From: Caballeronia calidae
Lineage (GTDB): Bacteria; Pseudomonadota; Gammaproteobacteria; Burkholderiales; Burkholderiaceae
Assembly (NCBI RefSeq): GCF_900044055.2
Contig: NZ_FCOX02000050.1
Location: 1-53,848 of the forward strand
Length of the DNA stretch: 53,848 nt
Direction of reading: 5' to 3'
The notes beneath the pieces are model-generated. The model saw only the letters and a program-made list of their open reading frames with translations, searched no databases and was not told the DNA's origin. Numbering within the stretch: position 1 is the first letter of the stretch; each line of letters starts with the position of its first letter. Shown piece by piece: positions 6,548 to 15,207 of the stretch. The position numbers and the translations under genes were made by a program.

Positions 6548-8593
6548 ATGCATTCGACACGTTTGAGCCGCGTGCTCATCTCCCTGCTGTGCGTCGCCCT
6601 CGCCATGCCGCCCGCGGCGTTGGCGCAGACGGGCGCGTCCGCCGCCGTCGGATCGAACGCGGTCGGCGCGACCGGCACGCTCGCGGCGTCGCAGCTGCGC
6701 TCATCGCAGGAAATGGGCGGAAACGGCGTGCCCGGCAACGTCGCCGAAGGCGTGTTCGGGGTCTACGGCGGCGCCGAAAGCCGCTTCGCGAATCGTCCCG
6801 GCACGATGTCCGGCCTGCGCGCGCCGCTCGCGTCGGTGCAGCTGCCCGATCTCGGCGACGGCTCCGGCGGTTCGCTCACGCCGCAAGCCGAGCGCAGGAT
6901 CGGCGAACGGATGATGCGCGAAGTGCGCGCCGACCCGGACTATCTCGATGACTGGCTCCTGCGCGACTATCTCGACTCGATCTCGTCGAAGCTCTCCGCC
7001 GCGGCCTCCACGCAGTATCTCGGCGGCTACCAGCCCGATTTCGACCTCTTCGCCGTGCGCGATCCGCAGATCAACGCCTTCTCGATGCCGGGCGGTTTCA
7101 TCGGCGTGAATACCGGGCTCGTCGCGGCGACGCAGACCGAGTCCGAGCTCGCATCGGTCATCGGCCATGAAATGGGCCACGTGCTTCAGCGCCATATCGC
7201 GCGAATGCTCGGCACGCGAGAAAAAAGCACCTACGCCGCGCTCGCCGGCATGCTCGCCGGTCTGCTCGCGGGCCTGCTGGCGCACAGCGGCGATCTCGGC
7301 ATGGGCATCGCAATGGGCGGCCAGGCGTTCGCCGTCGACACCCAGTTGCGCTTCTCGCGCGCGGCCGAGCACGAGGCCGATCGCGTCGGTTTCCAGATGC
7401 TCACCGCCGCCGGCTACGATCCGTACGCGATGGCCGCGTTCTTCGAGCGTCTCGACCGCTCGACGATGGCCGATAACGGTGTGCCGCCCTACGTCCGCAC
7501 GCACCCGCTCACGACCGATCGCATCGCCGACATGGAAGGCCGCGCGCGCCGCGTGCCGTACCGGCAGCCGCGTCAATCGGCGGAATACGCGTTCGTGCGG
7601 GCCCGCGCCCGCGTGCTGCAGGTGAGTTACGCGAGCGATTATCGCGAGGTCGCGAGCCGGCTCAAATCGGAGATCGAGGATCAGACGGCGCTCAATCCGG
7701 CGTCGAACTGGTATGGCATCGCGCTCGCGCAATCGTTGATGGGCGATTACGGCGCCGCCAACGATGCGCTCGCGAAAGCGCGGCGGCTATTCGAAGGCGA
7801 GGAGGCGAGTTCGGCGGCCGCATCGACACAGGTTCAGCAGGAGGATCGCGCGCGGATATCGGCATCGGCACCGGCATCGATATCGAAGGACGTGACGACG
7901 GCGCCATCACCGCCGCCCGCGCGCAAGAACGCGGAGCAATCGCTGCGCAACGCCGATGCTTCGATGATCGCGACGCCGCTCAACAACGCACGCGCCACGC
8001 TCAATCTCGGCAACGTCGCGCAGCCGGAATCGACGCCGGCCAGCCCGGCGCGCGCGAGCAGAGAGATCGCGCTCCCGCCGGTTCACGTGGAAGCCCGGCC
8101 GTTGCCGTCACCGAAACCGCAGCCCGCGCCGCAAGTCCAGCGCAGCACGCCGAGCCTCGACGTGCTCGCCGCCGATATCGCGCGCCGCGCGGGCCGCAAC
8201 GACGATGCTATCCGTCTCGCCGACATCGCCCAGAAGCGCTGGCCGGAATCGCACGCGGCCATCGACGTGCATCTGCAGGCGCTGTTGTCCGCGCGCCGTT
8301 ACACCGAAGCGCAGGCGCTCGCGCGCCAGGAAACGCGCGCCGAGCCGGCGCGCCCCGATTGGTGGCTCTATCTCGCGCAGGCGAGCGCGGGCCTCAACGA
8401 TCCGCTGCGCCAGCATCAGGCGATGGCCGAGAAATTCGCGCTCGACGGCGCGTGGGCATCCGCGATTCGCCAGTTGAAGGAAGCGCGCGATGCGAAGAAC
8501 GTGAGCTTCTACGATCTGTCGGCGATTTCCGCGCGTCTGCGCGATTTCGAGACGCGCTACAAGGAAGAGCGCGATCTCGAGAAGAACGGCTGA
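6548..8593 (+). CDS. bepA: BepA-like periplasmic M48 metalloprotease with TPRs
   Basis: A 681-residue secreted zinc protease of the BepA/YfgC type, which in E. coli monitors BAM-dependent outer-membrane protein and LptD assembly. A signal peptide (residues 1-26, ending AALA/QT) leads to an M48 domain with HEMGH at 207-211 and the third ligand region AAEHEAD (Glu274). TPR-like repeats occupy the C-terminal third. It is about 190 residues longer than E. coli BepA. The extra length is mostly a low-complexity Ala/Ser/Pro-rich linker at about 410-530, between protease and TPR parts. Its stop abuts the stop of the next, convergent gene with no gap. Zinc protease assignment is firm; the exact BepA role is inferred. 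Confidence 0.9.
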   Translation: MHSTRLSRVLISLLCVALAMPPAALAQTGASAAVGSNAVGATGTLAASQLRSSQEMGGNGVPGNVAEGVFGVYGGAESRFANRPGTMSGLRAPLASVQLPDLGDGSGGSLTPQAERRIGERMMREVRADPDYLDDWLLRDYLDSISSKLSAAASTQYLGGYQPDFDLFAVRDPQINAFSMPGGFIGVNTGLVAATQTESELASVIGHEMGHVLQRHIARMLGTREKSTYAALAGMLAGLLAGLLAHSGDLGMGIAMGGQAFAVDTQLRFSRAAEHEADRVGFQMLTAAGYDPYAMAAFFERLDRSTMADNGVPPYVRTHPLTTDRIADMEGRARRVPYRQPRQSAEYAFVRARARVLQVSYASDYREVASRLKSEIEDQTALNPASNWYGIALAQSLMGDYGAANDALAKARRLFEGEEASSAAASTQVQQEDRARISASAPASISKDVTTAPSPPPARKNAEQSLRNADASMIATPLNNARATLNLGNVAQPESTPASPARASREIALPPVHVEARPLPSPKPQPAPQVQRSTPSLDVLAADIARRAGRNDDAIRLADIAQKRWPESHAAIDVHLQALLSARRYTEAQALARQETRAEPARPDWWLYLAQASAGLNDPLRQHQAMAEKFALDGAWASAIRQLKEARDAKNVSFYDLSAISARLRDFETRYKEERDLEKNG

Positions 8594-9175
8594 TCAGCCT
8601 TTCGATGCGGCACGCGCGGCGGGGCTCGCGATGAAGCCGAAGCGCGCGGCGACATCGGCGCGGGCGATCGGCTGCACAGGAAGATCGACGCCCGCGCGCC
8701 AATGGAAGACGCCGCCCTTGCCCGCGTCGTCGAGCGAGGCGTGATTCGCGAACAGTTCGAGATCGTGGTCGTGCAGCGCGGCCACGCGCGCGGGCGATGC
8801 GGCATCGGAGAAGAGGATGCCGCCTTCGTCGTCGATCCAGGTCTGCGCGGGCTCGAACGCCGCGCCGGCCTGATCGGTCAGGCTCAGTGCGCCATCGGAC
8901 GCGTGCAGGCGCACGATCCATGGCGTGTACACCAGTTCCACATACACGCGCTGCGGCCCGTTCTGGAAGAACCACTGGCCGTCGGCGTCGCATTCGTAGT
9001 TGCGGTTGATGAAGCCCAGAAGCGCCTCATGCCGGATCGGCGTGCCCGGTTCGCCCGCGGCTTGCGCGGCCTCGTCGCGCATGCGCCACTGGCCGCGCCG
9101 GTCGAGCAGCAGCCAGCCCGTGCAATGCGGAACGTCGGGCCATTTGGCGAGCGCCTGCCTGACGATGTCATCCAT
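8594..9175 (-). CDS. Conserved hypothetical protein (possibly DUF2946-type)
   Basis: A 193-residue soluble-looking protein without signal peptide or membrane segment. It is rich in Trp and acidic residues, with recognisable blocks ALAKWPDVPHCTGWLLLDRRGQW, FINRNYECDADGQWFFQNGPQ and VYVELVYTPWIVRL. I recall this pattern from a family of unknown function in beta- and gammaproteobacteria (I believe DUF2946, not certain). It is the second gene of a minus-strand pair, 6 nt after the YheT-like hydrolase, so probably co-transcribed. Function unknown. Confidence 0.75.
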   Translation of the reverse strand: MDDIVRQALAKWPDVPHCTGWLLLDRRGQWRMRDEAAQAAGEPGTPIRHEALLGFINRNYECDADGQWFFQNGPQRVYVELVYTPWIVRLHASDGALSLTDQAGAAFEPAQTWIDDEGGILFSDAASPARVAALHDHDLELFANHASLDDAGKGGVFHWRAGVDLPVQPIARADVAARFGFIASPAARAASKG

Positions 9176-9181
9176 GATGGT

Positions 9182-10255
9182 TCACGAAACGAAGTTCTCC
9201 AGATAACCGAACACGCGCAGCGACAGCCAGTCGATGCGGCCCGGGAACGGCCCCGTCATGAAGCCGACGTGCCCGCCGTGGTTCGGCTGATCGAGCGTCA
9301 CGCGCTCCGACACTTCGGCGAGCGAGGGCAGCGCGAACTCGGGCAGGAACGGATCGTTGCGGGCGTTCAACAGCAGCGCCGGCACTTCGATGTGCTTCAG
9401 ATGCGCGCGCGTGGTCGCGGTCGACCAGTAGTGGTTCGTATCGCGAAAGCCGTGCACGGGCGCCGTGACCACGTTGTCGAACTCGTACAGCGTGCGCGCC
9501 GCGAGCACGGCGTCGCGGTCGTAGAGGCCGGGATACTGGCCGAGCTTCGCGAGCGCCTTCTTCTTCAGCGACTTCAGGAAGCTGCGCGTATAGACCATGC
9601 CGAAGCCCTGCGAGATCGCGTGGCCGCCCGCGTGCACATCGAGCGGCGCGGAGATCGCCGCGGCCGCGCTGATGATCGATGCATCCTTGCCGCGTTCGCA
9701 CAGCCAGCGCAGGAGCACGTTGCCGCCGAGGGATACGCCCGCCGCGACGATCGGCCCTCGATGCGCTTGCGCGAGCCGCCGCAGAATCCAGTCGGCTTCG
9801 GCGCTGTCCGCGAGATGGTAGAAGCGCGGCAGCAGATTGAGCGGCCCGCTGCAGCTGCGGAAATGCGGCACGACGCCGTGCCAGCCGCGCGCTTTGGCGG
9901 CGGCCATCATCGTGCGGGCGTAGTGCGAATCGGAGTTGCCTTCGAGGCCGTGAAAGAGCACGAAGAGCGGGGCGTTCGCGGCGGGTTCGTCGTCCGGGGC
10001 GTGCGCGAGGAAGTCGAGGTCGATGAAATCGCCATCGGGCGTGTTCCAGCGTTCGCGCCGATACGACACGACGGGCTTGCGCCCGAAAAGCGCGGGAACG
10101 ATGGTCTGCGCGTGGCTCGTCGGCAGCCAGCGCGGCGCGCTGTAGAGCCATTCCGGCCGCGGCTGTCCGAGCCCGTGCGCGCGTGCGTTCAGTACCACGG
10201 CGGGCGCCTTGTCCACGAACGACGAATCGTGTTTCAACAACGGATCGCGCTTCAT
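9182..10255 (-). CDS. YheT-like alpha/beta hydrolase
   Basis: A 357-residue alpha/beta-hydrolase of the YheT/ABHD1-3 family, which are esterase- or lipase-like enzymes of mostly unknown substrate. Visible are the oxyanion region FHGLEGNSDSHYA, the nucleophile elbow GVSLGGN (Ser175), the acid in LLNARNDPFLP (Asp301) and the His region NHGGHVGF (His329). The N-terminal PRWLPTSHAQTIVPALFGRK is characteristic of the family. There is no signal peptide, so it is probably cytoplasmic. First gene of an operon with the downstream hypothetical (6-nt gap). Confidence 0.88.
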   Translation of the reverse strand: MKRDPLLKHDSSFVDKAPAVVLNARAHGLGQPRPEWLYSAPRWLPTSHAQTIVPALFGRKPVVSYRRERWNTPDGDFIDLDFLAHAPDDEPAANAPLFVLFHGLEGNSDSHYARTMMAAAKARGWHGVVPHFRSCSGPLNLLPRFYHLADSAEADWILRRLAQAHRGPIVAAGVSLGGNVLLRWLCERGKDASIISAAAAISAPLDVHAGGHAISQGFGMVYTRSFLKSLKKKALAKLGQYPGLYDRDAVLAARTLYEFDNVVTAPVHGFRDTNHYWSTATTRAHLKHIEVPALLLNARNDPFLPEFALPSLAEVSERVTLDQPNHGGHVGFMTGPFPGRIDWLSLRVFGYLENFVS

Positions 10256-10295
10256 GGCCCCTCCCCGACGAACGTCTTTTTGATGCTTCGAATCT

Positions 10296-10742
10296 TCAGT
10301 GCAACGGTCCCTGACCGTGACGCAGCTTGGCCGCGAACTGGCCCGCCGTTTCCAGCGGCATCTCGCTCGCGTGGATGTGGGCGATGCGCCATTCGCCGCG
10401 CTCGTGAACCATCACGTAGGTCGTGTAGATCATGCGCGGCGCGCTTGCCGGATCGGCCGGCTGATGCGCCTCGGCGATCGCATAGACGACCGTGCCCAGG
10501 CTGTCGTACACGCGGATATCGAGCGGCTCGATGGTCACCGGCTGCGTGTCGAACTGCTTGCCGAAACCGGCGCGGATGCTCTCCAGCCCGTGAAGATGCG
10601 TGCCGTCCGCGCAGACGCAGGTGGCGAATTCCTCGTCGATCCAGAGCGACATCATGCTGTCGATGCTGTTGTCCGCGACTGCCTGATAGTAAGCGTTGAG
10701 AGTATCGGCGGCGGCTTCGAAGAGGCGGGCGAAACGTGGCAT
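10296..10742 (-). CDS. SnoaL/NTF2-fold protein
   Basis: A 148-residue single-domain protein with the NTF2-like pattern. The helical N-terminus (FEAAADTLNAYYQAVADNSIDSMMSLWID) is followed by CVCADGTHLHGLESIRAGF and strands ending YVMVHERGEWRIAHIHASEMP. Such proteins are small cone-shaped domains, sometimes isomerases or ligand binders; no specific function can be assigned. Start at 10742 (MPRFARLFEAA) was chosen over an in-frame ATG at 10829 because similarity to the fold begins there; the ribosome binding site is weak, so the start is uncertain. It precedes the YheT-like gene by 40 nt on the same strand. Confidence 0.75.
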   Translation of the reverse strand: MPRFARLFEAAADTLNAYYQAVADNSIDSMMSLWIDEEFATCVCADGTHLHGLESIRAGFGKQFDTQPVTIEPLDIRVYDSLGTVVYAIAEAHQPADPASAPRMIYTTYVMVHERGEWRIAHIHASEMPLETAGQFAAKLRHGQGPLH

Positions 10743-10939
10743 GGCTCGTGGGTCTCTGGCATTCGATGCAGGCGCCGCTCGTTGCTGCGTGCCGTCGATG
10801 GCGGCAGGGCAAGGGACGGCGCGCTGCATCGGTCATTGGTCAAAGCATGCCCCCGTTCGGAGACATTCGCGTGTCCGCGTCCGCACACACGGCTGGAAAC
10901 CGCTGCGCCGGACGCGCGTTTCGACGCGCGAACGCAACA

Positions 10940-12013
10940 TCAACGATGCGCGAGCAGCATGCCGCGCAAATCGCCGAAGACCTGTTCGGCCGAGAGTTCG
11001 CGAAGGCAGTTCAGATGGCCGAGCGGACACTCGCGGGCAAAGCACGGACTGCATTCAAGATGCAGCCATTGTACCTTTGCGAGATCGGACAAGGGCGGCG
11101 TGTGGCGCGGATCGGTCGAGCCGTAGACCGCGACGAGCGGCCGGCGCGACGCGGCCGCGACGTGCATCAGGCCGGAATCGTTGGTGACGACCGCGCTTGC
11201 CCGAGAAATGAGCGCGCATGCTTCGCCGAGCGAGGTCTGGCCGCACAGGTTGCGCACGTTCGGCGCGCGCTCCGCGATGGCCTGCGCGATCGGCGCATCC
11301 TTCTTCGAACCGAGCGCGACGATGCGCGCATACGGGAACGACTGCTCGATGAACTTCGCCAGCGATGCGAAATGCTCCGGCGGCCAGCGCTTGGCCGGGC
11401 CGTATTCCGCGCCGGGGCAGAACACGACGAGCGGCGTGCGCGTGTCGAGGTTGAAGCGCGCCGATACGCGGGCGGCTTCGTTCGGATCGGATTCGAGACG
11501 CGGCACGGGAAGCGTCTGTGCGTCAGGCTGCGCGGCGGCTTCGGGTTGCGCGAACTTGTCGACGAAGGGCAGCTTCGCGCCCGGCGCGTACGCCAGCGCC
11601 GCGTAGTGCGCGGTCATCGGCGGGCGCTCGGTCTTCGGCGGATTCGCATGGCGCACGTTCAAGAGCCCGTAGCGGCTCTCGCCCTTGTAGCCGATGCGCA
11701 GGTTGATGCCCGCCATCCACGGAATCAGCGCGGATTTCACGGAGTTGGGCAGCACGTAGGCGGCGTCGTAGCCGACATCGCGCAAATCGCTCGCGAGCTG
11801 CCAGCGGCGCAGCAGTTGCAGCTTGCCGTGGGCGAGGTCCGTGGCGTAGACGTCGCTGATCTCGGGCATGCGCTCGAGCACGGGCGCGACCCAGGTGGGC
11901 GCGACGGCATCGATCGCGATGCGCGGATGGAGCTTGCGCAAGAGCGTGAAGAGCGGCTGCGCCATCAATGCGTCACCGATCCAGTTCGGTGCTATAACCA
12001 GCGCGCGGCGCAT
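10940..12013 (-). CDS. waaF: Lipopolysaccharide heptosyltransferase II
   Basis: A 357-residue GT9-family glycosyltransferase adding the second L,D-heptose to the LPS inner core at the cytoplasmic face of the inner membrane. The N-terminus MRRALVIAPNWIGDALMAQPLF is the ADP-heptose transferase signature; later blocks include FCPGAEYGPAKRWPPEHFASLA, NLCGQTSLGEACALISRA and VVTNDSGLMHVAAA, and the Cys-containing C-terminal HLECSPCFARECPLGHLNC. Length is normal for WaaF. It is followed on the same strand after about 200 nt by the NTF2-fold gene. Confidence 0.93.
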   Translation of the reverse strand: MRRALVIAPNWIGDALMAQPLFTLLRKLHPRIAIDAVAPTWVAPVLERMPEISDVYATDLAHGKLQLLRRWQLASDLRDVGYDAAYVLPNSVKSALIPWMAGINLRIGYKGESRYGLLNVRHANPPKTERPPMTAHYAALAYAPGAKLPFVDKFAQPEAAAQPDAQTLPVPRLESDPNEAARVSARFNLDTRTPLVVFCPGAEYGPAKRWPPEHFASLAKFIEQSFPYARIVALGSKKDAPIAQAIAERAPNVRNLCGQTSLGEACALISRASAVVTNDSGLMHVAAASRRPLVAVYGSTDPRHTPPLSDLAKVQWLHLECSPCFARECPLGHLNCLRELSAEQVFGDLRGMLLAHR

Positions 12014-12196
12014 CTGTCTTTATCCGATCTCAAAAAAGGACCGCGGCCCGCCGTCTTGGGGCGAGTCGTCGATTGTTGTGGGTCTGGTTTGCGCCCGCTG
12101 GCGCGCGATGGCTTCACGGCGCGAGCGGGTGCGTCAATCCGGCGGCGGGGCGGCGCCGCGTCGCTGCAAGGCGCCGCGCGGGCGCCCGATACGTCT

Positions 12197-12394
12197 TCAG
12201 TGACCGCCCTTGAGCACTTCGCCGTCTTTCAGCTTGTAGCGCGTGCCGCAGTACGGGCAACGCGCCTCGCCGTGCGTCACGTCGATGAAGACGCGCGGAT
12301 GCGTGCTCCAGCGCTGCATCTTCGGGTTCGGGCAGAAAGCGGGCAGATCCTTCGCCGACAATTCCACCAGCGGCATTTCCTTCAAGTCGCTCAT
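12197..12394 (-). CDS. Small zf-CHCC zinc-ribbon protein
   Basis: A 65-residue protein with the zf-CHCC metal-binding pattern: Cys21, His32, and the pair Cys46/Cys49 in ARCPYCGTRYKL. The family resembles the zinc-binding part of mitochondrial complex I subunit NDUFS6; the bacterial role is not defined. It lies between ilvE and waaF on the same strand (66 nt after ilvE), a common arrangement in Burkholderiales and probably one transcript. Confidence 0.85.
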   Translation of the reverse strand: MSDLKEMPLVELSAKDLPAFCPNPKMQRWSTHPRVFIDVTHGEARCPYCGTRYKLKDGEVLKGGH

Positions 12395-12460
12395 TGCTAT
12401 CTCTTATCAGGTGTCCGGCATGCGGCGGGCGAACGGCCCGCCGCCATTGCATCGGATCGA

Positions 12461-13381
12461 TTAAACCTTCGCGAGCCAGCTCGCGTACTTCTCGTTCTTG
12501 CCGCCGACGACGTCGAAGAACGCGCTTTGCAGCTTTTCCGTGATCGGGCCGCGCTTGCCCGAACCGATCGTGCGGTTGTCGAGCTCGCGGATCGGCGTGA
12601 CTTCGGCGGCGGTGCCGGTGAAGAACGCTTCGTCGCAGGTATAGACCTCGTCGCGGGTGATGCGCTTTTCGATGACCGGGATGCCGAAGTCGCGCGCGAG
12701 CGTGATGACCGTGTCGCGCGTGATGCCGTCGAGGCACGAAGCCAGATCGGGCGTGTAGATCTTGCCGTTGTTCACGAGGAAGAAGTTCTCGCCGGAGCCT
12801 TCGGACACGTAGCCGTCGACATCCAGCAGCAGGGCTTCGTCGTAGCCGTCGGCGACGGCTTCCTGGTTCGCGAGAATCGAGTTCACGTACCAGCCGGACG
12901 CCTTCGCGCGCACCATCGACACATTCACGTGATGGCGCGTGAACGACGACGTCTTCACGCGGATGCCCCTGGCCAGCCCGTCTTCGCCCAGATACGCGCC
13001 CCACGGCCATGCGGCGATGGCCACGTGAATGGTGTTGCCCTTGGCCGAGACGCCGAGCTTCTCCGAGCCGACCCAGATGATCGGGCGGATGTAGCACGAC
13101 TCCAGATCGTTCGCCTTCACCACTTCGAGTTGTGCGGCTTCGAGCGTCGCGGCGTCGAACGGGACGTCCATCTGGAAGATCTTCGCCGAGTTCAGCAGGC
13201 GCTTCGTGTGCTCCTTCAGGCGGAAGATGGCCGTGCCCTGCGCGGTCTTGTATGCGCGCACGCCTTCGAAAACGCCCATGCCGTAGTGCAACGTGTGGGT
13301 CAGAACGTGGATCTTGGCGTCGCGCCATTCGATGAGCTTGCCATCCATCCAGATCTTGCCGTCGCGGTCGGCCATTGACAT
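12461..13381 (-). CDS. ilvE: Branched-chain amino acid aminotransferase
   Basis: A 306-residue class IV PLP enzyme interconverting Leu/Ile/Val and their 2-oxo acids with glutamate as amino donor. The N-terminal block HVLTHTLHYGMGVFEGVRAYKT, the PLP-binding Lys160 in VRAKASGWYVNS, GYDEALLLD and YVSEGSGENFF are diagnostic. The start at 13381 has GGAGA six bases upstream. Length is normal. It is divergent from azlCD (314 nt between starts), whose products export branched-chain amino acids, which suggests a shared physiological theme. Confidence 0.95.
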   Translation of the reverse strand: MSMADRDGKIWMDGKLIEWRDAKIHVLTHTLHYGMGVFEGVRAYKTAQGTAIFRLKEHTKRLLNSAKIFQMDVPFDAATLEAAQLEVVKANDLESCYIRPIIWVGSEKLGVSAKGNTIHVAIAAWPWGAYLGEDGLARGIRVKTSSFTRHHVNVSMVRAKASGWYVNSILANQEAVADGYDEALLLDVDGYVSEGSGENFFLVNNGKIYTPDLASCLDGITRDTVITLARDFGIPVIEKRITRDEVYTCDEAFFTGTAAEVTPIRELDNRTIGSGKRGPITEKLQSAFFDVVGGKNEKYASWLAKV

Positions 13382-13695
13382 ACGGTTCTCCTAGCTGTCT
13401 CGTTCAGTGAGTACGGGCAAGCCGCCCGATCGACCGGGGCGGCGGCGCACGTGCGCATTGTCGTGCGCGTTCGTGCGTCGATGACCGCCTGGGAACGCGC
13501 GCTTCAAGGGCGCAAAGGGGCGAAAGACCGTCATTTTAGCGTCTTTTCGCGACGAAACCGATCTGGAAGCGCCTTTCGCGACGCTATAATTTGCCTTTCG
13601 CCGCGCGCCTGAATGGCGAAGCGAAACGGCGAAGCCCCCCGTTCCCGATTTTCCCGGTATTTCCAGATCCGTCGCGCATCGATCGAGGCCGCGCG
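13382..13695. promoter_or_regulatory. Divergent ilvE/azlC intergenic region
   Basis: 314 nt between two divergently read genes. A good -10-like TATAAT is at 13585-13590 on the plus strand, about 100 nt before azlC, but no convincing -35 lies 16-18 nt upstream. Short repeats resembling CGCCTTTCGCGACG occur around it. No gene is seen here. An Lrp-type site would be expected from the flanking genes but none was recognised. Confidence 0.35.
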
Positions 13696-14505
13696 ATGGC
13701 ATCACGGGTTGTCTCACTCGCCTCGCATTCGCTCATGCTCGACCGGCTGTCCGACACGAATCGCCGCGCATTTTTCGAGGGCGTGCGCACCTTCTCTCCC
13801 GCCGTCCTCGCCACGTTCTCGTGGGGCCTCGTCACCGGCGTCGCGATGACCAAGTCCGTGCTCACCGTGCCGCAGGCGCTCGGCATGTCGTTCGCGGTGT
13901 ACGCGGGCTCGTCGCAGCTCGCGGTGCTGCCGCTCTTCGCCGCGAAGCTGCCGCTCTGGACCGTGCTCCTGACCGCCGCGATGGTCAATCTGCGCTTCGT
14001 GATCTTCAGCGCGGGGCTCGCGCCGCATTTCTCCTATCTGTCGCTGCGTCGGCGTCTGCTGCTCGGTTATTTCAACGGCGACATCATCTATCTGATGTTT
14101 TCGAAGCGGAATTTCCCGACCGGCTGGCAACCCGGCAAGGAAGCATTCTTCTGGGGGCTCGCGGCGTCGAGCTGGTTCTCGTGGCAGATTTCATCGGTGA
14201 TCGGCATTCTGCTCGCGAGCCTGATTCCCGATAACTGGGGACTCGAGCTCGCCGGCACGCTCGCGCTGATTCCGCTCATCGTCTCCGCCATCGCGACGCG
14301 TTCGACGCTCGCGGCCGTCGCGGTGGCGAGCGTCGTCGCGCTGCTGGCCTTCGATCTGCCGTACCGCTTCGGCTTGCCGCTGTCGGTGTTCGCGGCGCTC
14401 ATCGCGGGCACGCTCGCGGACGTCATCGCCGAGCGCGGGCAGCCGAAGCCCGCCGCCGACGACAAAACGGACGACAAGCCCGCCACCACGAGGACCGTCC
14501 GATGA
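13696..14505 (+). CDS. azlC: AzlC-family branched-chain amino acid exporter, large subunit
   Basis: A 269-residue inner-membrane protein with five or six hydrophobic segments. The AzlC signature PAVLATFSWGLVTGVAMTKS...YAGSSQLAVLPLFA, followed by MVNLRFVIFSAGLAPHF, is clear. AzlC with AzlD forms a two-component exporter of branched-chain (and related) amino acids. Start at 13696 has GAGG 8-9 nt upstream; an ATG at 13735 is an alternative. The stop overlaps the azlD start by four bases (ATGA), indicating translational coupling. Confidence 0.9.
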   Translation: MASRVVSLASHSLMLDRLSDTNRRAFFEGVRTFSPAVLATFSWGLVTGVAMTKSVLTVPQALGMSFAVYAGSSQLAVLPLFAAKLPLWTVLLTAAMVNLRFVIFSAGLAPHFSYLSLRRRLLLGYFNGDIIYLMFSKRNFPTGWQPGKEAFFWGLAASSWFSWQISSVIGILLASLIPDNWGLELAGTLALIPLIVSAIATRSTLAAVAVASVVALLAFDLPYRFGLPLSVFAALIAGTLADVIAERGQPKPAADDKTDDKPATTRTVR

Positions 14506-14825
14506 GCACGCTGCAAATCTGGCTCGCTATCCTCGGCATGGGTCTCGTCACGGCCGTGACGCGCGCGCTCTTTCTGGCCGGCGGCGAGCGCATGGTGCTG
14601 CCGCCGCGTGTGCAGCGCGTCCTGCGCTACGCGCCGGCGGCGGCGCTCGCGGGCGTGGTCGTGCCGGATCTGCTCGTGACGCCCGCGGGCGTTTCGCTCG
14701 CGCTGTCGAATCATGCGCTGTGGGCGTCGGCGGCCGGGCTCGCGTATTACCTGTGGCGGCGCGGCATGATGGGCACGATCGCCGTCGGCATGCTGGTGTT
14801 CACGCTGCTGCGGCTCGCGGCGTGA
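14502..14825 (+). CDS. azlD: AzlD-family branched-chain amino acid exporter, small subunit
   Basis: A 107-residue membrane protein with three to four hydrophobic segments and the family pattern ILGMGLVTAVTRALFLAG...PPRVQRVLRYAPAAALAGVVVPDLL. It is the small partner of AzlC, and overlaps it by 4 nt. Length is typical. Confidence 0.9.
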   Translation: MSTLQIWLAILGMGLVTAVTRALFLAGGERMVLPPRVQRVLRYAPAAALAGVVVPDLLVTPAGVSLALSNHALWASAAGLAYYLWRRGMMGTIAVGMLVFTLLRLAA

Positions 14826-15207
14826 GCGCATGCGTGGCGCAGCAAATACGCGTCATCAACGATTGCCCGCTAAAAGCGGTCGGGGTGATCGGTTAAAATG
14901 AGGGTCTTTCCCGAGTGAGCGAGGTCGAAAGTGTGTCCGGCAGTCACCGCGCTACGGTTGTCCAACTCGCCGTTCCCGGCTGCATCGGCGCGCCGGGGCG
15001 CGATCGGCGCGCATCTCCGGATTCATCTGCCCGATCTCTTTCTCCCGCTTCCCGCACGCGCGTTCGGCTTTGCCGCGCGCCCTTCGCCTCCAGCTTGATC
15101 CGCGCGCGAGCCGTCCTGCCCGGCGGCCCGCGCGCGGCGACTCCCCGAACCGGCCAAGCCCCGCGGCCGTTCCCGCCTGAACCGCTTCTCTATCTACGTT
15201 GACTCCC
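14826..15207 (+). other. Gene-free leader region of pgk
   Basis: 382 nt with no supportable gene. It has a small hairpin (CCGCT/AGCGG near 14868-14880) and a TTAAAAT element near 14893 that could be a -10, but a matching -35 was not found. The rest is GC-rich sequence up to the pgk start. It probably holds the pgk promoter. Confidence 0.4.

Noticed and set aside
8702..10699. 665-codon plus-strand frame opposite the YheT-like operon
   Set aside because: Arg/Ala-rich translation with no motif, while the minus strand encodes a hydrolase with an intact triad.
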